From contig CAJUSN010000052.1 in assembly GCA_910589095.1 (NCBI GenBank), forward strand, positions 1 through 14,729: DNA of 14,729 nucleotides. Direction: 5' to 3'. The position numbers and the translations under genes are program-made. Under the pieces are notes generated by a model. The model worked only from the letters and a program-made list of their open reading frames with translations. It ran no database searches and was not told the origin of the DNA. Shown here one piece after another: positions 1 through 6,396 of the stretch. The DNA comes from an uncultured Muribaculaceae bacterium (GTDB lineage Bacteria; Bacteroidota; Bacteroidia; Bacteroidales; Muribaculaceae). Position 1 is the stretch's first letter. Every line of letters starts with the position of its first letter.

Positions 1-2211
1 GCGCTCGCCCAGATAGAGCGCCATCTCTTTTTTCAGTGCGTTCAGCTCCAGGTTGCGTTGCATGAGTGAGCGCAGGCGGTCGGTGTCGTCAGGGTTGGTG
101 GCATAGACGCGGGCAATCTCTTTGTTCACCTCCGCAATCTCACATTCCAGCAGCGCTCCGCGAAGGTTTTGCACAGCCATGGGCACCAGCTCGGTCAGAC
201 GGTCGCGTTCGGTGGCAATCTTGCTGTACTTGGTGTGGATTTTACTGAGACTGTGACGCGAGGTGACCATACGGGTGGCCAATTGGCGCACATTATCAAG
301 CGGGCTCGACAGGAGCATTTTCTGAATAAACATCTCGGCAGCCGAATCCATGGCCATACGGTAATTAGCGTCGGCACGTTCAATGAGGGCGCGCTCTTTA
401 ATGTCGATTGAGGCCAGGTCATCGCAGGTGCGGCGGATCTCATCCACACCTTGCTCTATCTCCACACGGCGCGCCTCCTCTATGCGAGCCCGCTCGGCTG
501 CTTCAGCGTCAGGCCAGGATTCGGCCACGCGCTTACATTCCGAAAGAAGAAGACGCATCTCGGCCGAGGTGAGCTCGATGTTGTCATAGGTCAGTTCATC
601 GTTGATGTAATCGAGCACTGACATTGGAGCCGTATCACCCTGGTCGTTGAGGGTTATGTCACACAGGTAGCTCACACCGTATCTCACCGCGTAACGCACC
701 AACTCCTCCTCATAGGGGAGGAGAAACGAGTTACGCGATGCCGAGAGCTCTCGCTCCAAAGCCGATGGGCCACCCGTTGCTGCGGGAGTCGGGGTTTGGG
801 TGGCGGTTTGAGATTGGGACTCAGAATCGGCATCCTCACGAGGCAAACCTGCCGCCGCTCGGTTACGCTCGCGCTGCTCCTCACGGCTCTTCTGTTCGGC
901 CTGCTCGGCGGCATATTTTGTAACCTGGAGCCGGAGCGTTTTTTCATCCACACCGAGCGAGCGTGAACATTCGCCTATATAGACCGTGCGGGTTATCGCA
1001 TCAGGAATCATGGATATGGAGCGCACGATGCTCTGTATGGCTTTCGATCGCGCTATGGGGTCGGCTTCGGTGCCCTGCAGGAGTATGGAGGTTTTGAAGG
1101 CTATGAAATCCTGTTCGTGGGCAGCGAGGTATTCTTCCACTTCAGCCGAGGTGTGGGTTTGAGCGAATGAGTCGGGGTCGTCCCCGTCAGGGAGCGACAT
1201 CACTTTCACGTTGAGCCCTTCGGCAAGCAGCAGGTCAATACCGCGGAGCGATGCCTTGATGCCCGCCGGGTCGCTGTCATAGATCACCGTGACATTTTCG
1301 GTGAAGCGATGGATCAGACGTATCTGTCCCTCGGTAAGTGAGGTGCCGGAGGATGCCACCACATTCTCTATTCCGCTCTGATGCATGGATATTACGTCCA
1401 TGTAACCCTCCACGAGGATGCACTTGTCCTTGCGCACTATGGCCTGCTTGGCCTGATAAAGGCCGTAGAGTTCATAGCTTTTGCGATAAATTACCGACTC
1501 GGGTGAGTTGACATACTTGGCCACATCCTTGTCCTTGCGCAGGGTGCGTCCGCCGAATGCCACTACCTTGCCCGAAATGGTGAACACGGGGTAGATCACA
1601 CGGGCGCGGAAACGGTCGTTGACGCCACCGCGGTCGGTGCGGTAACAGAGTCCGGTGGCGGTCAGATATTTTTCAGAGAAACCTTTTGCTGTGGCAGTTC
1701 GGAACAGGTCGTCACGCCGGTCAAGGCTATAGCCTAAGTGGAAGCGCTTGATCATGGCGTCGTTGATGCCGCGTTCACGGAAGTAGGCAAGGCCTATGTT
1801 GCGGCCGTCGTCGGTGTCGGTGAGCGTTTTCTCAAAGTACCCCATGGCATACTCGTTGATGGCAAGCAGGCTTTCGCGCTCGCTCTCACGCTCCCGCTCT
1901 TCCTCGCTCATCTCGTGCTCCTGGATCTCGATGTTGTACTTCTTGGCAAGATAACGCAGGGACTCGTTATAGCTCAGCTGCTCGAGCTCCATCAGAAAAC
2001 CAACAGCACTTCCGCCCTTTCCGCAGCTGAAACATTTACATATCCCTTTGCTGCGCGACACCGAAAATGAGGGGGTACGTTCGTTATGAAACGGACACAG
2101 GCCAATATAGTTGGCTCCGCGACGCTTGAGGCTCACGAAGTCGCTCACCACCTCCACAATGTCGGCGGTGTCAAGTATTTTCTGTACGGTTTCCCGGTCA
2201 ATACGTTTCAT
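1..2211 (-). CDS. dnaG: DNA primase DnaG (3'-terminal codons cut off by window edge)
   Basis: DnaG makes the RNA primers for lagging-strand and restart synthesis at the replication fork, working with the DnaB helicase. I translated the open frame from ATG at 2211 through 737 codons without a stop. The N-terminus carries the CHC2 zinc finger (Cys39, His42, Cys60, Cys63). The polymerase core has the basic motif DRFRAR at 199-204, the KYVNSPES motif at 232-239, the TOPRIM glutamate in EGYMDV (Glu268) and the metal-binding DSDPAG at 312-317. A Gln/Thr/Pro/Ala-rich linker near residues 455-490 precedes a charged helical C-terminal part, which in this family contacts DnaB. The last visible residues, YLGER, look very close to the normal end, so only a few codons should be missing. 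The DxD motif is DSD rather than the more usual DGD. It is monocistronic as far as visible, with its own promoter-like element. Confidence 0.97.
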   Translation of the reverse strand, partial: MKRIDRETVQKILDTADIVEVVSDFVSLKRRGANYIGLCPFHNERTPSFSVSRSKGICKCFSCGKGGSAVGFLMELEQLSYNESLRYLAKKYNIEIQEHEMSEEERERESERESLLAINEYAMGYFEKTLTDTDDGRNIGLAYFRERGINDAMIKRFHLGYSLDRRDDLFRTATAKGFSEKYLTATGLCYRTDRGGVNDRFRARVIYPVFTISGKVVAFGGRTLRKDKDVAKYVNSPESVIYRKSYELYGLYQAKQAIVRKDKCILVEGYMDVISMHQSGIENVVASSGTSLTEGQIRLIHRFTENVTVIYDSDPAGIKASLRGIDLLLAEGLNVKVMSLPDGDDPDSFAQTHTSAEVEEYLAAHEQDFIAFKTSILLQGTEADPIARSKAIQSIVRSISMIPDAITRTVYIGECSRSLGVDEKTLRLQVTKYAAEQAEQKSREEQRERNRAAAGLPREDADSESQSQTATQTPTPAATGGPSALERELSASRNSFLLPYEEELVRYAVRYGVSYLCDITLNDQGDTAPMSVLDYINDELTYDNIELTSAEMRLLLSECKRVAESWPDAEAAERARIEEARRVEIEQGVDEIRRTCDDLASIDIKERALIERADANYRMAMDSAAEMFIQKMLLSSPLDNVRQLATRMVTSRHSLSKIHTKYSKIATERDRLTELVPMAVQNLRGALLECEIAEVNKEIARVYATNPDDTDRLRSLMQRNLELNALKKEMALYLGER

Positions 2212-2220
2212 AGCTATATG

Positions 2221-2228
2221 CAAAGTTA
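2221..2228 (-). promoter_or_regulatory. Putative Bacteroidetes-type -7 element for dnaG
   Basis: Read on the minus strand this is TAACTTTG, an exact match to the Bacteroidetes -7 consensus TAnnTTTG. Only 9 nt separate it from the dnaG ATG, so the transcript would have a very short leader. I see no clear TTTG -33 element at the expected distance, so the call rests on the -7 box and its location. Confidence 0.55.
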
Positions 2229-2282
2229 CGTAAATTCCCGGTAACGACACCCACCTCAGCTGTTAATAATTCCCTACATCAT

Positions 2283-2314
2283 AAAAAAGCAGCGGAGTGC
2301 CGAGACCCCGTTGC
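2283..2314 (-). terminator. Rho-independent terminator of the two-gene secreted-protein operon
   Basis: On the minus strand a GC-rich hairpin (2314 to 2289, outer arms GCAACGG and CCGCTGC with one mismatch, extended inward by three more pairs) is followed directly by six T residues (2288-2283). It starts 24 nt past the stop codon of the gene at 2338, the right place to end that transcript before dnaG. Confidence 0.75.
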
Positions 2315-2337
2315 CTAAATGTAATGTGTTGACTCTG

Positions 2338-3231
2338 TCAGCCACGAGTCAAAGTGAAGTCAATGACAGGGGCTTTGAAATTGATATAGCGCTTGGTGGT
2401 TTTGTCGTAAAGACGCATCTTTGCTTTCAGCGAGTGCTTACCTCGGGGTAGCTTTATGGCATCATAGTAGACACCCTGATTGAGCTGGTATTTATCTTTT
2501 TCGTACCAATAGGTCTCGTTGTAATTTGGGGTGAGGTTGAGGGTTGTTTTAGCTATTTTACCATTATTGAAATATAGCTGTGTGCCATTCTCTTTCGTGA
2601 ATATCCATTCAGCCACCAATTCATGGTCCTTAAGTCCGCGTATATACAGGTCGTAATAGATCTTGAGGCATTTTCGGTTGTTGTCCGTGAGATTGTGTTT
2701 CATCTCATAGTCAATGACCTTGGCGTAGGGCACTTTGAAATTCGGCATGGTAACGGAGAGAGTGGCCGGCTCGCAAATGAAATCCTCAATATACTTATTT
2801 GCAGCCTTGTCAAGGAGTCTTAGCTTTGCCTTGATGGTGTGTTTGCCGGGGCTAAGGGTGGTCTGATGCAGGTTCCAGCTACCGGTACAACATTCCCCGG
2901 AAGAATAAGTGTTCTGGTCGGGAGTGAGGTCAAAGGTCGAGATACATTTTTCTCCATTTTGAAATGTAATGGTTTTGCCGTTTTCATCAGTGTATATGAT
3001 TTCACCCCATAACGGGCGATCATTGCAACCGTTTACATAAAAGTCGTAGTAATATCTAAAGTATGTTATAGCGGGACAGCTTTCGCCCTCTTCCGTCTCT
3101 ATGCGGGAGGAGGTGACGCGGCCGTTCACCTCGTTTTGGGCGAAAGCGCTCTGAGTGCAAAACATAAGGCAGATAAGCGCTATCCACAGCGATGCGCAAT
3201 GCTTGGTAACAATTGATTTGCTCATGGTCAT
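2338..3231 (-). CDS. Exported protein of unknown function with two copies of one domain
   Basis: I do not recognise a named family. The protein is about 297 aa, starting at ATG 3231 (a second ATG at 3225 would give 295 aa). The frame stays open upstream to an ATG at 3441, but that extension runs antiphase inside the WG-repeat gene and would bury the signal peptide. The signal peptide covers residues 1-31 and has a signal peptidase I site after AFA. The rest is two homologous halves of about 125 residues. Half A (about 37-162) has YYYDFYVNG, YTDENGK, FDLTP, PGKHTIKAKLRLLDK and a final LSVT. Half B (about 170-295) has IYYDLYIRG, FTKENGT, LNLTP, RGKHSLKAKMRLYDK and a final FTLT. The strand-like alternation suggests beta-sandwich modules. 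It follows the WG-repeat gene by 13 nt and is probably co-transcribed with it, so both would act outside the cytoplasm. Its function is unknown. Confidence 0.85.
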   Translation of the reverse strand: MTMSKSIVTKHCASLWIALICLMFCTQSAFAQNEVNGRVTSSRIETEEGESCPAITYFRYYYDFYVNGCNDRPLWGEIIYTDENGKTITFQNGEKCISTFDLTPDQNTYSSGECCTGSWNLHQTTLSPGKHTIKAKLRLLDKAANKYIEDFICEPATLSVTMPNFKVPYAKVIDYEMKHNLTDNNRKCLKIYYDLYIRGLKDHELVAEWIFTKENGTQLYFNNGKIAKTTLNLTPNYNETYWYEKDKYQLNQGVYYDAIKLPRGKHSLKAKMRLYDKTTKRYINFKAPVIDFTLTRG

Positions 3232-3244
3232 GATAAGATGTGGG

Positions 3245-4990
3245 TTATTTGTATTGGGTTTGTCTGATGAAATTGGCAGTGCCGTAAGCACCTCCGGAAT
3301 ATTTCCCGTAGTAGTTTCCATCCAGTCCGTAGCAATAAACCGTACCGGTACTGCCGTTTTCATATACGAGATAAATCTTGCTGCCAGCGAAATGCACCGC
3401 GTTGGCCACATGGAACGGCGTGAGTTTTTTGCCACGTCCACAGAAGGCGGCCATCTGATTGCCCTTTTTACCCACTATGAATTCAGTGTCCTCGCCTGAG
3501 CGTAAGTAGGTTGTGAAATGGCCCATAGGTACGGCAGTGACTAATTTGCCATTGTTAGGATACATGATAGTGAATTGGGAGTCGCTGTTTTTAAACATGT
3601 ACATGTCTTTATATCCTTTCAAGGGATAAATCTCCTTGTAAGTGGGAGCTATGATTACAGCTCCCTCGGGGGAGTACACTCCGTATTTGCCATCGGCGTT
3701 TTTTGCTATGACGCCTACTGACTGTATGTTATAAGTGGTGTGGGCTATGCTTTGGGGCATGAGCTTATTGTTGTCGGCATTCAGGATGCGGGTGGAGCCG
3801 TCATCATAAGTGACCTTATAAAATGTTCCTCCGCCGTCATATTCCACATCTTTGTATTCTACATCAACCAAAACTTTTCCCGAAGGACTTAATTTACCCC
3901 ATTTGTCGCCTTTTCTCGCTTTGAAGAACCCGCCTTTATCCTGGGTCAATTGATCATACTCGCATGGAATAATCGCTTTATTTTCTTTATGGGAGACTTG
4001 CACAAGCCCCCATTTATCATTTTTTTTGCAGTAAAACTGATTGTTTCCTATGTGTTTCAAATTTTCATATTCCAGTGGCAGCAAAATCTCACCTTGATAA
4101 TTTGCCACGCCGGTTTTGCCATCTTTCTGTATCATGTACAGGTTTTTGGCGCCCTGTGCGTATACAATATCATCATAGATGGGTGGAAGGGCAATTTTAT
4201 CACTGTTGTTTTTGAACAGACCCTTTTTTTTACCATCAGTTGACTCTGCGATTTGAACATAATTTTTGGCAGAGGCCCATGCTCCTGTTTCAGGATCGAT
4301 CATAATGGCGCTCAGGAGATTGTATGAACGGTCCTTTTTGTGGTAGATGAGGTATTTACCGTCTTTAATGACCTTGTCGTTACCCTCGAAGTACGGCTGA
4401 TAGGAATCTCCGTTTTTCACAATCATAGCATCGCCGTAGATACCGAATCCGTTGAGGGGAGTGACATTGGTAGCTCCCGATGATTTGTTGATAGAGAGCT
4501 GCTGCCATGTTCCGTTGTGTCCTAACGCAAAAATGGCGCGATCGTTCTCGTTGACCAACCAATTTATTTCAGAGTATGGAGTGGTCTCTTCCTTGACTTC
4601 TTTGCCTTTGATATAAATTAGAAGCCGGTAAGGAGAGGTAGAAGTTGCCTGAGTAGTGGCAATACATACATTAGGACTGATCTCACTGTATTGGCTGACA
4701 GCTGCATATTTGTTTGCAATCACCGGCTGCCCTTTCTCATTGATTATGCTGTACAGGGAGTCAGTATCCATGACCCAGGCCCATTTGTTGCCTTTGGGAG
4801 TAGTGGAAAAGAAGTTATATGCAACAGCGTACGTGGGCTGTATTTTCCATTTTCCTTTTTCATCGGCATATCCAATTAAGCCGGTGGAGGTGTCTTTCTG
4901 AGGCGTGAGCGTTCCTGCAAAAGCAGTCAATGTGCTTTGTGACAAGGCTAATAATGCTGTTACGCTTAACAATAGGCTTTTTATTCGCAT
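3245..4990 (-). CDS. Secreted WG-repeat protein
   Basis: A 581-residue exported protein with a signal peptide at 1-25 (hydrophobic core LLLSVTALLAL, cleavage after AFA). No lipobox cysteine is present. At least six WG-type repeats are visible, each starting K-W/Y-G or an equivalent and ending P-x-Y-(D/E/K): around 36-60, 255-275, 292-311, 326-348 (KWGLV), 363-382 (KWGKL) and 435-454 (KYGVY). The segments between are less regular and may be degenerate copies. WG repeats form beta-rich modules with no general catalytic role, and most are thought to mediate binding. The gene is first of a probable two-gene unit with the duplicated-domain protein downstream. Its base composition is clearly more AT-rich than dnaG or the galactan locus. 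The start at 4990 is favoured because it places the signal peptide first and has a promoter-like element about 58 nt upstream. The specific role is unknown. Confidence 0.88.
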   Translation of the reverse strand: MRIKSLLLSVTALLALSQSTLTAFAGTLTPQKDTSTGLIGYADEKGKWKIQPTYAVAYNFFSTTPKGNKWAWVMDTDSLYSIINEKGQPVIANKYAAVSQYSEISPNVCIATTQATSTSPYRLLIYIKGKEVKEETTPYSEINWLVNENDRAIFALGHNGTWQQLSINKSSGATNVTPLNGFGIYGDAMIVKNGDSYQPYFEGNDKVIKDGKYLIYHKKDRSYNLLSAIMIDPETGAWASAKNYVQIAESTDGKKKGLFKNNSDKIALPPIYDDIVYAQGAKNLYMIQKDGKTGVANYQGEILLPLEYENLKHIGNNQFYCKKNDKWGLVQVSHKENKAIIPCEYDQLTQDKGGFFKARKGDKWGKLSPSGKVLVDVEYKDVEYDGGGTFYKVTYDDGSTRILNADNNKLMPQSIAHTTYNIQSVGVIAKNADGKYGVYSPEGAVIIAPTYKEIYPLKGYKDMYMFKNSDSQFTIMYPNNGKLVTAVPMGHFTTYLRSGEDTEFIVGKKGNQMAAFCGRGKKLTPFHVANAVHFAGSKIYLVYENGSTGTVYCYGLDGNYYGKYSGGAYGTANFIRQTQYK

Positions 4991-5020
4991 AATGGGTTTG
5001 ATTGATGATTGGTTTGTTTA

Positions 5021-5040
5021 AATCACTTCTATGGGAGAAT
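5021..5040 (+). repeat. Direct repeat copy 1 (AATCACTTCT family)
   Basis: This 20-nt segment begins with AATCACTTCT and matches the segment at 5155-5174 at 16 of 20 positions, the first ten exactly. It lies in the presumed 5' leader of the WG-repeat gene. It could be an operator half-site or chance; no known regulator motif is recognised. Confidence 0.45.
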
Positions 5041-5047
5041 ACTTGCG

Positions 5048-5080
5048 CAAAAATATTGCAGATGGGTGCGTTTTTCCAAA
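5048..5080 (-). promoter_or_regulatory. Putative promoter of the WG-repeat operon
   Basis: On the minus strand TATTTTTG (5055-5048) fits the Bacteroidetes -7 consensus TAnnTTTG. A TTTG (5080-5077) lies 21 nt upstream, close to the expected -33 spacing. Transcription would begin about 50 nt before the ATG at 4990. This is the best-formed promoter in the window. Confidence 0.6.
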
Positions 5081-5154
5081 TTTTCTTGCTGTCCGTTTTA
5101 TCCGTTTGAAGGTTGAGGTGCGAAAGAAGTGCGTGTATTATTAGTCACTATCGG

Positions 5155-5174
5155 AATCACTTCTGAGAAAGAAT
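5155..5174 (+). repeat. Direct repeat copy 2 (AATCACTTCT family)
   Basis: The second copy of the 20-nt imperfect repeat ends 3 nt before the -7 box of the plus-strand lipoprotein gene, where a bound protein could control initiation. An inverted 7-nt match, AGAAGTG at 5125-5131, lies 26 nt upstream of CACTTCT (5158-5164). Confidence 0.45.
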
Positions 5175-5177
5175 GGT

Positions 5178-5185
5178 TATCTTTG
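5178..5185 (+). promoter_or_regulatory. Putative -7 element for the substrate-binding lipoprotein gene
   Basis: TATCTTTG matches TAnnTTTG and ends 19 nt before the ATG at 5205, giving a short A-rich leader. No convincing TTTG is found at the -33 position, which instead overlaps the repeat at 5155-5174; that would suit an activator-dependent or repressible promoter. Confidence 0.5.
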
Positions 5186-5204
5186 CGGGAAAAATTAAAG
5201 GCTT

Positions 5205-6326
5205 ATGAAATGTAGTACATTCTTTTTTATACTTCCTGCGTTGCTGGCAATGCTGAGTGGATGCGGCTCTTCATCTTCAACTTCGGCTGATGTGGGGGGC
5301 GACACGGTAATGACACAATCAACCCTGCTGGAGATTGTGGACCGTGAGGGCTATTCTGTAGCAACGGTGAAAAATCCGTGGGATACAGCGGCTGTGCTTG
5401 CAACTTATATCCTTGTGCCGCGCGAGATGAGTGCCGACAGTGTGGCACAGTTACCGAAGGGAACGGTTGTGAGGGTGCCTTTGGAGAAGTCGTTGGTTTA
5501 TAGCGGTGTCCATGGCGGAGCGATTGAAGAGTTGGGCCGTTTGGATGCTATAGCAGCTGTGGCCGACGGTGAATATGTAACGCTACCCTCCATAAAGACG
5601 CGATTGTCGTCAGGCAAAATCAAGGATGTCGGGAGCTCCATGTCACCTTCTGTCGAGGCTATTGTGGAGTTGAGTCCCGATGCAATAATTACATCGCCTT
5701 ACAATAATTCGGGCCACGGAGCCATAGAGTCGCTCGGAGTTCCTATAATCGAGATGGCCGATTATATGGAACCCACTCCGCTGGGCCGCGCTGAATGGAT
5801 CAAATTCATAGGCCGCCTGTATGGAGAGGTCTCTATGGCCGATTCAATTTATAACTCTGTTGTCAATGCTTATTCCGATACGAAAGCGAAGGTGGAAGCT
5901 GCCAATGAGAAGCCTGTGGCAATCACCGAGCAGCCGGTGTCAGGGGTGTGGACATTGCCGGGGGGCGGAAGTTATGCGGCAGCCATGTTGGCCGATGCAG
6001 GAGCCGTATATCCATGGAGCGACAATCCGTCGGCAGGTTCCATTGAACTTGATCCTGCAGCAGTGTTGGATCGGGCAGAAAATGCTGATTTTTGGTTCAT
6101 CCGTTCCTTTGGTCCGTTATCTCTTGCTGATTTGTGCGGCAACTTTCCGCTGGCCAACCGTTTCAAGGCTGTGAAAGATGGAGGCGTATATGTGTGTGAT
6201 ACGTCGGCTTCTCCACTCTTTGATGAATTTCCTTTCCATCCCGAACGATTGCTCCGGGATTATGCCACGATATTTCATCCCGACCTGTTCCCGGGTGAGG
6301 TGCCCCGCTATTTTAAGCCGGCATAA
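5205..6326 (+). CDS. ABC-transporter substrate-binding lipoprotein, BtuF/FecB-like
   Basis: A 373-residue protein of the class III periplasmic binding protein type (Peripla_BP_2, cobalamin/siderophore/heme group). It delivers its ligand to an inner-membrane ABC importer. The signal peptide ends in a lipobox with Cys20 (LLAMLSGC), followed by a Ser-rich linker with no acidic residues right after the cysteine, so it probably faces the periplasm. Family-like features are the first-lobe segment around 100-120 (VPLEKSLVYSGVHGGAIEELG), the stretch DAIITSP with a following GVPIIEM around 165-185, and a long helix containing PLGRAEWIKFIGRLYG that links the two lobes. The C-terminal lobe includes GGGSYAAAMLADAGA. 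Unusually, no permease or ATPase gene follows; the next gene is convergent and belongs to another system. The ligand cannot be read from the sequence; corrinoid, heme and siderophore are all possible. The gene stands alone, with its own promoter-like element and a shared 3' hairpin. Confidence 0.88.
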   Translation: MKCSTFFFILPALLAMLSGCGSSSSTSADVGGDTVMTQSTLLEIVDREGYSVATVKNPWDTAAVLATYILVPREMSADSVAQLPKGTVVRVPLEKSLVYSGVHGGAIEELGRLDAIAAVADGEYVTLPSIKTRLSSGKIKDVGSSMSPSVEAIVELSPDAIITSPYNNSGHGAIESLGVPIIEMADYMEPTPLGRAEWIKFIGRLYGEVSMADSIYNSVVNAYSDTKAKVEAANEKPVAITEQPVSGVWTLPGGGSYAAAMLADAGAVYPWSDNPSAGSIELDPAAVLDRAENADFWFIRSFGPLSLADLCGNFPLANRFKAVKDGGVYVCDTSASPLFDEFPFHPERLLRDYATIFHPDLFPGEVPRYFKPA

Positions 6327-6335
6327 TAACAGAGA

Positions 6336-6360
6336 GCCGCAGGCATAGGCTGCCTGCGGC
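6336..6360. terminator. Perfect hairpin between convergent genes, probable bidirectional terminator
   Basis: A perfect 10-bp GC-rich stem (6336-6345 with 6351-6360) closes a 5-nt loop. It sits 9 nt after the plus-strand lipoprotein stop and 36 nt after the GH2 stop on the minus strand. Neither side has a strong T tract; on the minus strand the hairpin is followed by the fairly T-rich TCTCTGTTATTAT. It probably ends both transcripts, but a dispersed intergenic palindrome is an alternative. Confidence 0.6.
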
Positions 6361-6396
6361 ATCTGAATCTAAAAACCATATTAACTGTAACTTAGG

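Noticed and set aside
1738..2070. A 110-codon plus-strand open frame inside dnaG
   Set aside because: It is antisense to the conserved zinc-finger and polymerase part of primase and has no independent support.
3232..3441. N-terminal extension of the duplicated-domain protein to an ATG at 3441
   Set aside because: It would overlap the WG-repeat gene by almost 200 nt in another frame and bury a good signal peptide; the start at 3231 (or 3225) fits far better.
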